DNA of 64,000 nucleotides, taken from NCBI RefSeq assembly GCF_902830275.1, contig NZ_CADESW010000029.1:18591-82590 (forward strand), in the 5' to 3' direction. The DNA comes from Burkholderia stagnalis (GTDB lineage Bacteria > Pseudomonadota > Gammaproteobacteria > Burkholderiales > Burkholderiaceae). The translations under genes were made by a program, and so were the position numbers. The notes under the pieces are model-generated. The model searched no databases. It was not told the DNA's origin and saw nothing but the letters and a program-made list of their open reading frames with translations. Positions 51,481-60,316 of the stretch are shown here, piece after piece (position 1 is the first letter of the stretch; each line of letters begins with the position of its first letter).

Positions 51481-52758
51481 CTAGTTGCCCGCCACCTGCT
51501 TCCTGAACGCCGCGAGAATCTGCTTCTCGAGCGCGACATAGTCGCGGCCGAAGTGATGCTCGCCCTGCGTCTTGATCACCTGGATGCCCGTGTTCGCGAG
51601 CACCGGGCACATCGTCTCCTTCTCCTGCTCGCCGTAGAAGCACTGCACGATGCCCGGCGGCACCTTGGCGATCTCCGGCGCGACCTTCAGCGCGTTGTCG
51701 CTCGCCGGCATGCCGAGCCAGCCCGTCACGCGGATCTGGAAATCCGCGGCCGGCGCGAAGCCGAGCAGCGACATCACCGACACCTTGTCGCGCAGGTTGG
51801 CCGGCAGCCGGTTGTACGCGAACGGCATCACGTCCGCGCCGAACGAGTAGCCGATCAGCGCCACGTTCGTCGCGCGCCAGCGCGCCATGTAGGTGCGCAT
51901 CACGCGCGCCAGATCGCGGCTCGTCTGCGCGGGCGGCTTCTCGCTCCAGAAGTAGCGCAGGCTGTCGATGCCGACCACCGACACGCCGTCGCGCTGCAGC
52001 GCCTCGGCGATCGTCTTGTCGAGGTCGCGCCAGCCGCCGTCGCCGGAAATCACGATCGCGAGCAGGTTGCTGCCGCCCTTGGCCGGCAGCTCGATCAGCG
52101 GCAGGTCCGACACGTCGAGCTCGTCGGTGCTGCTGTCGTCGCGCAGGTGCGACGTGACGAGCGACACGAGCTTCGCGCCGTCGCCGGCCGGGGCCGACTC
52201 GACGAAGCCCGGCATCGCGCGGCGCACGATCGTCGGATCGGGCGGGCACGGCTTGAAGCGCGGATCGAGCTTCGCGGCCGGGGCGACCGACACCGCGCCC
52301 GCGATCGTGTTCTCCGGCGCCATCGACAGGATCTGCTTCGCGATCGCGCCGCCTTGGCCGACGCCCGCGACGATCGGCGTGAAGTAGCGCGACGAGCGCG
52401 CGAGCCGTTCGAGCTGGTGGCTGACCGCCTCGGCGTCGCCGTCGAGGTGATGGCAGGTTTCCTGGATCGCGGCGAGGTTCGCCGCATAGCGCGCCGAATC
52501 GACGCCGACCGTCATCGCGCCGGCCTTCGCGAGCGCATCGGCCGCCTGCTGGTCGGCCGCGCTCCAGCCGCTGTCACGCGAGAACATCACGACGAAACCG
52601 CGCAGCGCGCCGCTCGGCTTCGTCACCGTGACCGGCCCGTAGCGGCCGCCCGACACGGTTTCCTGCTTCGCCACCGGCTTGGCCGCGAACGCGGCGCCGG
52701 CCAACATCATTCCCGCGCAGGCGACCACCGCCCGCGCGATACCCTTCTTCGACATCAT
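51481..52758 (-). CDS. acvB: AcvB/VirJ family serine hydrolase (lysyl-PG hydrolase type)
   Basis: 425 residues, signal peptide MMSKKGIARAVVACAGMMLAGAAFA. Two alpha/beta-hydrolase-like halves: the N-terminal half with GVGQGG and the C-terminal VirJ domain with LIGYSFGADVMPFAYNRLP (G-x-S-x-G nucleophile) and the closing EHHFGRDY histidine. Relatives in Rhizobium and Agrobacterium, and PA0919, hydrolyse aminoacyl-phosphatidylglycerol in the periplasm. Its ATG overlaps the mprF stop (ATGA), the standard lpiA-acvB arrangement, so it tunes the lipid made by MprF. Confidence 0.9.
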   Translation of the reverse strand: MMSKKGIARAVVACAGMMLAGAAFAAKPVAKQETVSGGRYGPVTVTKPSGALRGFVVMFSRDSGWSAADQQAADALAKAGAMTVGVDSARYAANLAAIQETCHHLDGDAEAVSHQLERLARSSRYFTPIVAGVGQGGAIAKQILSMAPENTIAGAVSVAPAAKLDPRFKPCPPDPTIVRRAMPGFVESAPAGDGAKLVSLVTSHLRDDSSTDELDVSDLPLIELPAKGGSNLLAIVISGDGGWRDLDKTIAEALQRDGVSVVGIDSLRYFWSEKPPAQTSRDLARVMRTYMARWRATNVALIGYSFGADVMPFAYNRLPANLRDKVSVMSLLGFAPAADFQIRVTGWLGMPASDNALKVAPEIAKVPPGIVQCFYGEQEKETMCPVLANTGIQVIKTQGEHHFGRDYVALEKQILAAFRKQVAGN

Positions 52759-55349
52759 GAACGCCGACCTCCAGCCAGCAAGGACAGATCCGCCAGCGTG
52801 ACGAACACGCCGACCGAGCCCGAAGCCGCGAGATAACGCGGCTCCCAATGCGGCTCGAACTTGCTCTTGAACGCGCGCAAGCCGCGGAAATTGTAGAAAC
52901 GGCCGCCGAAGCGCCACACCATCAGCCCGACCCGGTGCCACGGCGACGGCATCTTCGCCGCGCCCATCCCCGAGAACGGCGCGATGCCGAGGCTCAGCTT
53001 GCGGAAACCCGCTTCCTTCAGATGCAGCGCGAGCTGCGTGAACAGGTACTCCATCGCGTACGGCGACGCTTCCGGCAGGTGGCGCATCACGCCGACGGTC
53101 GCCTCGGTGTTGAGGTCGGTCGTCATGAACGTGACGAACGCGATCGGCTTGTCGGCCTGCCGCACCAGCATCACCGACTGCGTCGCGAGATAGCCGTCGT
53201 GGAACGCGGCGACCGAGAAGCTCTTCTCGCGCGCATCGCGGCTGTCGAGCCAGCCGTCGGAAATCCCGCGCAGCGCCGGCAGCGCGGCCGGCACGTCGCA
53301 CGGCGCGATCACCTCGACGGCGAGCGCGTCCTTGTCGCCGCGGCGCAGCGCGTAGCGCAGGTGCGAGCGGTGCGAGCCCTTCAGGTCGAACTCGTCGAGC
53401 GCGACGTGCGCCTCCTCGCCGAGCTTCATCAGCGTGAGGCCCGCGTCGAGATACAGCGGCAGCGCGTTCGCGCGCACCTGGTAGAACGCCGCGCGGCCGC
53501 TGTGCGCGTGCGCGAGCGCGATGAACTTGCCGATCAGCGCCGGCCATTCGCTGCGCGGGCCCACCGGATCGTGCAGCGCGGCCCAGGTGCGGCCGTACTT
53601 CGCGTACATCAGGAACGCCTTGCGCGATTCCGAGAACAGGAAGCTCTTGTCGCCCATCAGCGCGAGGCCCGCGTCGCTGCACTCCTGCGCGCGGATGATC
53701 CGCTCGGCGTCGAGCAGGTCCTGCGGCGCGGGCGTCACGAAGCGTCCCGGCGCCGGGCGCAGCAGCTGATACAGCGCGAACAGCGCGACGAACACGCCCG
53801 CGGCCAGCGTCGCGCGCAGCGCGCGCGGCGCACGCGCGTCGAACGAGAAATGCGACCACAGCTCGCGCGTGTACGGCACGTCGCGGAACGCGAAGAACAG
53901 CACCCACACCGCGAGCATCAGCACCAGCGCGACCGACACGAACCAGCCGACGGTGAAGCGCTCCGCGAACAGCGACGAGTGGCGCTTGAAGCGCCGGCGG
54001 CTGACGAGCAGCAGCACCAGCAGCGCGCCGAGCACGCCGGCCTCGACGAACGCGAGGCCCTTCGCGAGCGACAGCGCGAGGCTCGCGAGCGTCAGCGCGA
54101 AGGTCATCCACCACGCGCCGTCGAGCCGGCGCAGCAGCCCGCGCGCGACGAACAGCAGCGCGACGCCGAGCACGCTGCAGATCACCTGCGAGCCTTCCAG
54201 CACCCACAGCGGCACGATGTTGCGCAGGATCACGATCCGATACCAGAACGCCGGCGTCGCGCTCGAGATCACCAGCATCGAGCCGACCGCGAACGTGACG
54301 AGGCTCAGGAACAGCGGCGCGAGCTGGGACACGCGCGCGGCCTGCCGCGTGACGAGCCGCCGCCGCAGCGCGCGGCCCTCGAAGGCCGCCAGCAGGCCGG
54401 CCGACAGCACGAACGGCACGCCGAAGTAGATCGCGCGATAGGCGATCAACGCGGCGACCATCTCGTGCGCCGGCACGTCGCGGCCGAGCGTGAAGATCAT
54501 CGCCGCCTCGAACACGCCGATCCCGCCCGGCGTATGGCCGACCATGCCGAGCAGCAGCGCGGCCGCGTAGACCGTGATGAAGGTCGCAAAGCCGACCGGC
54601 GCGGCCGGCAGCAGCACCCACAGCGTGAGGCCCGCCGCCACCACGTCGAACACCGCGTAGACGATCTGCGCGACGAGATCGCGGCGTGCCGGGATGTCGA
54701 ACGCGAGCCACTTGAAGCGCGTCGCGACCGGGCGGGCCGCACGGCCGCACGCGGCCACCATGGCCGCCATCGCGACGAGCAGCGCGCCGCCGCTCCACAC
54801 CAGCACGCCGGGCGCGACGTGCAGCATCGCGGCCAGCGCCTGCGGCAGGCAGACCATGCCGACCGCGGTCATCAGCACCAGGGCGAGCGCGAGCGTGCCG
54901 CTCGTAAACACCGTCATGCGGCCGATCTGGGCCGGCGTGACGCCGGCCACGCCGTAGACGCGCGCGCGCACCGCTCCGCCCGTCAGCGCGCCAAAGCCGG
55001 TCGCGTTGCCGAGCGCCGACGCGGCGATCGCGCCGATCCACAGCGGCGCGCGCGGCACCCTGGCCGCGACGTAGCGCAGGCCGACCGCGTCGCGGGCGAC
55101 GAGCGCGAGATAGCTGAGGGCCGTCGCGCCGAGCGACGCGCCCCACTCGGCGGCCGACAGCGCGCGCAGTTGGCGGATCACCGACCGGTAGTCGATCGAT
55201 GCCGACAGGTGCTGGAAGACCACGATCAGCAGCAGCCCGATGCCGAGCGCGAGCAGCGGCGACAGCACGCGCTCGTGGCGGAGCAATGCCGAGACGCGCG
55301 CGAACATCGCCGCGGCACGGCTCGGTGAACCAGGTGGGCTGGAAGACAT
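52755..55349 (-). CDS. mprF: MprF: lysyl-phosphatidylglycerol synthase/flippase
   Basis: 864 residues. The first 540 residues form the flippase (about 14 membrane segments, GHTPGGIGVFEAAMIF and FRDVPYTRELWSHFSFDARAPRALRA). The C-terminal domain is the aminoacyl-tRNA-dependent transferase with DAERII, FYQVRANALPLYLDAGLTLMKLGEEAHV, DLKGSHRSHLRYALRRG and KFEPHWEPRYLA. It transfers lysine (or alanine) from tRNA to phosphatidylglycerol and moves it to the outer leaflet, lowering the negative surface charge and raising resistance to cationic peptides. The start lacks a ribosome site; the internal ATG at residue 15 is an alternative. First gene of the mprF-acvB operon. Confidence 0.92.
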   Translation of the reverse strand: MSSSPPGSPSRAAAMFARVSALLRHERVLSPLLALGIGLLLIVVFQHLSASIDYRSVIRQLRALSAAEWGASLGATALSYLALVARDAVGLRYVAARVPRAPLWIGAIAASALGNATGFGALTGGAVRARVYGVAGVTPAQIGRMTVFTSGTLALALVLMTAVGMVCLPQALAAMLHVAPGVLVWSGGALLVAMAAMVAACGRAARPVATRFKWLAFDIPARRDLVAQIVYAVFDVVAAGLTLWVLLPAAPVGFATFITVYAAALLLGMVGHTPGGIGVFEAAMIFTLGRDVPAHEMVAALIAYRAIYFGVPFVLSAGLLAAFEGRALRRRLVTRQAARVSQLAPLFLSLVTFAVGSMLVISSATPAFWYRIVILRNIVPLWVLEGSQVICSVLGVALLFVARGLLRRLDGAWWMTFALTLASLALSLAKGLAFVEAGVLGALLVLLLVSRRRFKRHSSLFAERFTVGWFVSVALVLMLAVWVLFFAFRDVPYTRELWSHFSFDARAPRALRATLAAGVFVALFALYQLLRPAPGRFVTPAPQDLLDAERIIRAQECSDAGLALMGDKSFLFSESRKAFLMYAKYGRTWAALHDPVGPRSEWPALIGKFIALAHAHSGRAAFYQVRANALPLYLDAGLTLMKLGEEAHVALDEFDLKGSHRSHLRYALRRGDKDALAVEVIAPCDVPAALPALRGISDGWLDSRDAREKSFSVAAFHDGYLATQSVMLVRQADKPIAFVTFMTTDLNTEATVGVMRHLPEASPYAMEYLFTQLALHLKEAGFRKLSLGIAPFSGMGAAKMPSPWHRVGLMVWRFGGRFYNFRGLRAFKSKFEPHWEPRYLAASGSVGVFVTLADLSLLAGGRRS

Positions 55350-55785
55350 AACTTATTGGTGGCGGTACATAGCTTGTCGCGGCGCCGGGTGGCTCGGCGG
55401 CGACGAATCTGGTTGTTCTGCGTGGGCGGCCCGCCAACGCGGAAGCCGGCGGCGCCTGACTCAGAAATTACAAGTATACGGAATTTTTATTACAAAATCT
55501 TTCGGGTTTGCAACCGCGGCGCCAGGCCGGGCGGCGGCGTCAATGCGAGGTCAAAACTAAGTGGTCCCTACACGCGAGATGCGCATCATACCGGGAACCG
55601 GGACCATTTTTTTGTCGGATGAATGACCGGTGGCGCATTTTGGGAGAAATCTTCCGGGCCGGCCGCGCCGGGGAGCAGAAAACCATGCGGCGGGCCGGAC
55701 ACTGGCGGAATGAGGACGGTATGCGGACACTCGCAGCGGCGGTGGCCAAGCCAACGGGAATCGCCGCTGCGGACGCGGATTCGCG
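55350..55785. other. 436-bp gap with AT-rich patch and hairpin
   Basis: The divergent side of mprF holds an AT-rich stretch (55,468-55,502) in GC-rich surroundings, then a T-tailed hairpin on the plus strand at 55,562. No supported protein gene. The AT patch may hold the mprF promoter, an H-NS-binding site and/or a small RNA promoter. Confidence 0.45.
55562..55613 (+). terminator. Rho-independent-like terminator without upstream gene
   Basis: TGGTCCC pairs with GGGACCA across about 31 nt and is followed directly by seven T. On the plus strand no gene ends near it, so it could close a small RNA that starts in the AT-rich patch around 55,500. Confidence 0.5.
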
Positions 55786-56112
55786 TCAGGATGCTTCTTC
55801 AGGCCACCACGGCTTCGCGGCCCGGTCGACCCGAAAGTCGTCGAGATTCTTTCCGTCGAGCCACTTCGGCCGCGGACCGTGGCCCGACCACGTCTTGCCC
55901 GTCGAAGGATCGTAGTACTTCGCCGGCGCCCGCCCCTTGCGCGCCCTCCGGAAGCCGGCGGCGCGCAGCAGCTCGTCTTCCGTGATGCCGTACAGCGCAA
56001 CGCCCTCCTGAATGGTTTCGAGCAGCGATTGCTTTTCGTCCTTCTTGACGTCCGAAAGACGGATATTCAATTCACGCAATTGCGTCTTCAGATTCTGGAG
56101 TTCAGTGGTCAT
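55786..56112 (-). CDS. H-NS family nucleoid protein
   Basis: 108 residues. N-terminal coiled-coil oligomerisation part (LQNLKTQLRELNIRLSDVKKDEKQSLLETIQEGVALYGITEDELL) and the C-terminal DNA-binding motif PAKYYDPSTGKTWSGHGPRPKWL, where TWSGHGPRPKW is the H-NS AT-hook-like loop of Burkholderia/Bordetella proteins. It silences AT-rich, acquired DNA. The gap beside it and the region before opcM are such DNA, and it is followed by an AraC regulator 86 bp upstream on the same strand. Confidence 0.9.
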   Translation of the reverse strand: MTTELQNLKTQLRELNIRLSDVKKDEKQSLLETIQEGVALYGITEDELLRAAGFRRARKGRAPAKYYDPSTGKTWSGHGPRPKWLDGKNLDDFRVDRAAKPWWPEEAS

Positions 56113-56197
56113 GATCGATCGCCGGGTTATTCAATTGACAGACAAATGGTAACGGATGGCCGCAGCGATGACACGCTTCCAAAGCCGATTCGGCTGC

Positions 56198-57238
56198 TTA
56201 TGCGTAATGCCAGCTCCAGTAATCGTTCGTGAGCGCGCCGGAAGGCGCTTGCCTGACGGTGTTGGCCCCCCATATCGAATACTGCACGTCCTTCGGCGAA
56301 CTGCCGAAATACTTCCTGAAGTCGCGCGTCAGCGACGGCACATCGTAGAAGCCGTACTGATAAGCGATATTCGGCAGCCGCTGCTTGCGCCCGTCCGGCG
56401 ACGACAGGATCGCGTAGATCTTCCTGAGGCGCGCGAGCTTGATGTATTCGCTGACGCCGAGGTTGTTCTCCGAAAACAGCCGATACAGGCTCGCCCTGGA
56501 CAGGCCGACGTTCTTGCAAATGGATTCCACGCTCAACTCCGGCGACGCGAGATGCGCGTTGATGTGTTCCTTCACGCGTTCGAACATTTCGACCTTGAGC
56601 TCGGATTGCGCTTCGCGCAGATTGTCCGGCGTCGGCATCAGCATTGCGGTCAGCATGCCCAGCGTCGCCTGCGCGACGCTCGGAATCTCGGCCGCGGTCA
56701 CACCCCGCAGATTCGTCGACAACGTGTTCAGGTACTGGCTCGTGAGCGTCGCGATCGTGCCGCCCATGACCGCGCCGTGCCGCGCCGCCAGATCAAAGGG
56801 AATCATCCGCCGCGGCACGATCACCGCCACGAAGCTGCCCGCGCCCACGTTGATCTGATAAGGCTGGGTCAGGTCCGCGACGGCGACCTGGTGAGGCTGC
56901 ACGGATTCGACGCTGTCGAACTTGCTGGCGCGCCAGACGCTGTTTCGGCTGGTGCGGAACGCATAATGATCGAAGCCGTCCTCGCGAATGCGCTTCTTGC
57001 AGCGGATTGCGTCATAGCTGATCGAGTCGCCGTGGAACTTGGGCGAGTAGTTCATCGTGCCGATCATGATCTGGTTCGCATGAATGCCGACGAACTCGCT
57101 GTCGAGTACCGACTCGTCCGACATGCCACGGCTGCCGGGCACGATTTCCGCCAGGCGGCTCTGTCCGCGCCACGCGTCCAGCTTGTCCTGCGGTGCAAAG
57201 GGAAGCGTTGAAAACTCGAATAACATCGGAGCGGACAT
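56198..57238 (-). CDS. AraC-family transcriptional regulator
   Basis: 346 residues from the ATG with TTGGAG 7 nt upstream. The N-terminal part resembles the AraC-binding-like type-2 domain (FEFSTLPFAPQDKLDAWRGQSRLAEIV, IHANQIMIGTMNYSPKF, GAGSFVAVIVPRRMI). The C-terminal HTH pair is complete (LSVESICKNVGLSRASLYRLFSENN and LPNIAYQYGFYDVPSLTRDFRKYFGSSPKDVQ). It ends 86 bp upstream of the H-NS gene on the same strand. The effector and target are unknown. Confidence 0.88.
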   Translation of the reverse strand: MSAPMLFEFSTLPFAPQDKLDAWRGQSRLAEIVPGSRGMSDESVLDSEFVGIHANQIMIGTMNYSPKFHGDSISYDAIRCKKRIREDGFDHYAFRTSRNSVWRASKFDSVESVQPHQVAVADLTQPYQINVGAGSFVAVIVPRRMIPFDLAARHGAVMGGTIATLTSQYLNTLSTNLRGVTAAEIPSVAQATLGMLTAMLMPTPDNLREAQSELKVEMFERVKEHINAHLASPELSVESICKNVGLSRASLYRLFSENNLGVSEYIKLARLRKIYAILSSPDGRKQRLPNIAYQYGFYDVPSLTRDFRKYFGSSPKDVQYSIWGANTVRQAPSGALTNDYWSWHYA

Positions 57239-57511
57239 GTGATCTCCAATTCCGGTCTGTCTACGAATGTTCAAAGGCGATCGGCGATACGGCGCCCCGC
57301 CGCCCGGTCGGGGCGGCTTCGGTCATCACGTGGGCCCGGTTCGCGATCCGGGCCGCGTGATCGGGTCATGCGGCGCCGGGTGGGCGAAACGTCGATCGGC
57401 GTTGTGCGGCGCCTGCCGCCGCGGCTCAGGAATGCGGCTGCGAGCCGGAATGGGTAAGGCGTGGGGGACCGACGTTGCTGATGTGCTCGACAAACATGAC
57501 TGCCCTCGTAA

Positions 57512-57715
57512 TCAATTCGATGTCCGTGATGCCCGCTCCGGCCGGCATCGCGATTCGCTCGCCGGCGAGTCAATCGACGCCTCTCGCGCCGCGGCGTCCG
57601 CCATCCCGGGCCTCACCTGCTCCGCCGGCCCGCTGAGCCACGCGATGTCATGGCTCGCCCACCGCTCGAGAAAGGACGCGAGCGCACTCAGCAACGCATG
57701 ACGGGTCACCCTCAC
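57512..57715 (-). CDS. Possible small protein, hypothetical
   Basis: 67 residues starting GTG with GGGAG 6 nt upstream (VRVTRHALLSALASFLERWASHDIAWLSGPAEQV...). Third codon positions of the first 40 codons are mostly G or C, as in coding DNA here. No family is recognised. It is the only candidate with a proper ribosome site in the 57,239-58,679 gap. Confidence 0.35.
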   Translation of the reverse strand: MRVTRHALLSALASFLERWASHDIAWLSGPAEQVRPGMADAAAREASIDSPASESRCRPERASRTSN

Positions 57716-58679
57716 GACACGCTCCCGACCGCGGACACGACCGCCGTGCCTTGATCGCGCGATTCATCCATCCTGTCTCCGGTCACATGTAAGCATTCCT
57801 TTATAAATGCGCGAGAGTTGCATCGACTCGCCGTGCGCTTCGTTCAGCCCGGTATCGTCTCGACCGAACGCGGCGAACGCGGCGTCACGATTGGATGCGT
57901 TGCTGCGGCGCCATGCGCGCAGCGCTGGCGGCGTGCCAGGCAACGATGGCTTGCGTGAGCTTTCGACTCGTGAATGTCGCGCGACGGCGGCGCGTCAGAT
58001 CGGCACGGCCGGACGCGGGGCGCCAGCCGGGTGTTCGGTGCATGCACCGGGCCATGCGAGCCCGGAGATCATGTTGCGACGATGGGCGAGCGCAATGATT
58101 CGCGCCACCGGGCGGAGAAAATCCGTTCGCTCAATCTTGAAAGAAAAGGAATGCCTGCCATACAAGTGACAAGCAGTCGTGGGTGTACCACCGTCCATCA
58201 CATTGCCCTCGCACAAAAATCATTGTGGAAATTGTTTTTAGATTTGAAGCACCTTGAATTCGTCAGATCAATATATACCCCGAAATTGAAAAAGTCAAAG
58301 CCCCTTTTCACAATGACATTCTCAACCCGATCTTATTTCCAGCATGATTGGCGCCGATAATTTCAACTATCGAATGACACTCGATTCCTGCGAACGATTT
58401 TGCCGCACAAATGCACACCTTCCCGGTCGCCCCGGGAAAACAAGGGGCGCCGGACCGCCCATTCGATTCGGGCAACTATTCCAATCCGGCTATAAACAGA
58501 GCATGTGGATCGACGAAATCGAATCATTTCGATCGACTCGACCAGGCAATCTTATTTACCTCCGTCAATAGCCATGCGCAAATGGAAGGCTGACATTCAA
58601 TAAAATCATCCCAATAATGGACAGCCAGAATGATTAAATCGATTTACCTCCGTTTTCTGGTAGGTCCGCATTTCACCAT
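57716..58679. other. 964-bp gene-poor region, AT-rich at 58,200-58,620
   Basis: No protein gene with a ribosome site or family match. The stretch around 58,200-58,620 is clearly richer in A/T than anything else in the window and contains runs such as AAAAATCATTGTGG and ATCAATATATACC. It lies downstream of opcM on one side and upstream of the small hypothetical on the other. It may be the remnant of an acquired segment or an H-NS target. Confidence 0.4.
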
Positions 58680-60305
58680 TCAGGAAATCCGGCCAGGCGG
58701 CGGTTGAATGCCGCCCCACCCGCCACCCAGCGCACGAATCAGATTGACGGTCGATACGGCCTGCGCACCCGTCAGCTGGTTCGCCTGCAACTGCGACGCC
58801 AACACCGATCGCTCCGCATCGATCACGTCGAGATAGCTGACCTCGCCCTCCTGATACTGCGTGCGCGACAGTGTCGCCGCGCGTCGCGATGCCTTGACGG
58901 CCGTGTCCTGTGCGCGGATCTGGTCGTCGAGCAAACGCAGGTCGGCCAGATTGTCCTCGACCTCGCGGAACGCGACGAGCACCTGCTGCCGGTAGTTCGC
59001 GACCTGCTCGTCGTACTGCGCACGCGCCTGCTGCACCCCCGCGGCACGCCGCCCGCCGTCGAACAGCGGCAGCGTCAGCGCGGTGCCCGCGAACGGCCCG
59101 AGCAGGAACGTGCGGCTCGACCACAAGAACAGGTTGCCGAGCGTCGATGCTTCAAAGCCGGCTGATCCCGTGATGTCGAGCTTCGGGAAATACGCCGACT
59201 TCGCGAGCCCGATGCGCGCGTTCGCGGCCGCCATCGCACGTTCCGCAGCCGCGATGTCCGGACGCCGTTCGAGCAGCGCCGACGGCAGGCCCGCCGGCAC
59301 CTTCACCGCGACCGGCACGAGCGGCGTTTGCTTGAACGCGAAATCCGCCGGCGCCTTGCCGAGCAGGATCGCGAGCGCGTGCTCGGACGCCGCGCGGCGG
59401 CGCGCAACGCCGACCGCGTCGGCCTGCGCACTCGCCAGTTCGTTCTTCGCACGCGACACGTCGAGCTCGCTGATGTCGCCCTCGTTGAAGCGGCGCTGCA
59501 CGAGCCTCAGCGCCTGTTCACGCAGCTCGACCGTGCGGCGGTACAAGTCCTGGTCGGAATCGAGCTGGCGCAATGCAAAGTAGTTCTGCGCGACGTCCGC
59601 CTGCAGCGCGAGCTGCACCGAGCGGAATAGCGCTTCGCTCTGCGCCTGGTCCGCGCGCGACGCCTCGACGTTGCGGCCCACGCGGCCGAACAGGTCCGCT
59701 TCATACGACACCGTGCCTTGCGCGCGCCACAACGTCGCGAAGGTCGGGCCGCTGCCCTGCGGCAGCGACTGCGACGCCGACGACAGCCCCTGGCGCGTCG
59801 GCCCGAAGCCCGCGCCGATCTGCGGGAACCATTGCGAGCGCGCCGCGCGGGTGGCCGCGCGCGCTTCCTCGACGCGCGCCGCCGCGGCCTTCAGGTTCTG
59901 GTTCGCGGCGAGCGCCTGCGCTTCGAGCGAATCGAGCACCGGATCGCCGAAAGCCTTCCACCATTCGCCGCGATGCGCGGTGTCCGACGGTTCGGCCCGC
60001 TTCCACGTGCCGGCTTGCTCGCCGGCCGCGAGCGCGGGAGCTTCCTTGAACGCGGCGGGCGTTGCGACATCCGGCCGCTGGTAGTCGGGCCCGACCGCGC
60101 AGGCGGCGAGCAGTGCGGCCAGCAGCGTGGCCGTCGCGGCACGCGTTGCCGTGTGCGCGAATCGACCGTCCGCGTGGTTGCCGTGGTTGTTGCCGTGGTT
60201 GTTGCCGTGGTTGTTGCCGTGGTTGTTGCCGTGGTTGTTGCCGTGGTTGTTGCCGTGGTTGTTGCCGTGGTTGTTGCTCTGGTTGTTGCCGTGGTGACCG
60301 TTCAC
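58680..60305 (-). CDS. opcM: RND efflux outer-membrane lipoprotein (OprM/OpcM, NodT family)
   Basis: 541 residues from a GTG start, 6 nt after GAGGAGG (the upstream TTG at 60320 is less likely). The protein begins with about 40 residues of Gly-Asn-Asn-His repeats, then a lipoprotein signal (HTATRAATATLLAALLAAC) with lipobox LLAAC, CAVGPDYQRPDV and two OEP repeats (PLFDGGRRAAGVQQARAQYDEQVANYRQQV and FREVEDNL). It is the outer-membrane channel of the tripartite pump made by ceoA and ceoB. The repeats are in front of the signal core, so they would be removed with the signal peptide. No other start exists between the repeat and the lipobox. Confidence 0.88.
   Translation of the reverse strand: MNGHHGNNQSNNHGNNHGNNHGNNHGNNHGNNHGNNHGNNHGNHADGRFAHTATRAATATLLAALLAACAVGPDYQRPDVATPAAFKEAPALAAGEQAGTWKRAEPSDTAHRGEWWKAFGDPVLDSLEAQALAANQNLKAAAARVEEARAATRAARSQWFPQIGAGFGPTRQGLSSASQSLPQGSGPTFATLWRAQGTVSYEADLFGRVGRNVEASRADQAQSEALFRSVQLALQADVAQNYFALRQLDSDQDLYRRTVELREQALRLVQRRFNEGDISELDVSRAKNELASAQADAVGVARRRAASEHALAILLGKAPADFAFKQTPLVPVAVKVPAGLPSALLERRPDIAAAERAMAAANARIGLAKSAYFPKLDITGSAGFEASTLGNLFLWSSRTFLLGPFAGTALTLPLFDGGRRAAGVQQARAQYDEQVANYRQQVLVAFREVEDNLADLRLLDDQIRAQDTAVKASRRAATLSRTQYQEGEVSYLDVIDAERSVLASQLQANQLTGAQAVSTVNLIRALGGGWGGIQPPPGRIS
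60174..60290 (-). repeat. 12-bp tandem repeat inside opcM, coding GNNH units
   Basis: Seven exact copies of GTGGTTGTTGCC (plus strand) in a row, flanked by a one-base-variant unit (Ser for Gly), another variant (Gln for His) and a 9-bp partial unit. Each copy adds Gly-Asn-Asn-His in frame, so slipped-strand changes alter length without a frameshift. Confidence 0.95.
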
Positions 60306-60316
60306 GTCGCGCCTCC

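Noticed and set aside
51481..55437. 1318-codon ORF on the minus strand spanning acvB and mprF
   Set aside because: Its last third is the real AcvB frame; the rest is an out-of-frame reading of mprF. The ATGA overlap and signal peptide place the true AcvB start at 52758.
60174..60290. CRISPR-like array
   Set aside because: The units are 12 bp with no spacers and lie in frame inside opcM; this is a coding tandem repeat.
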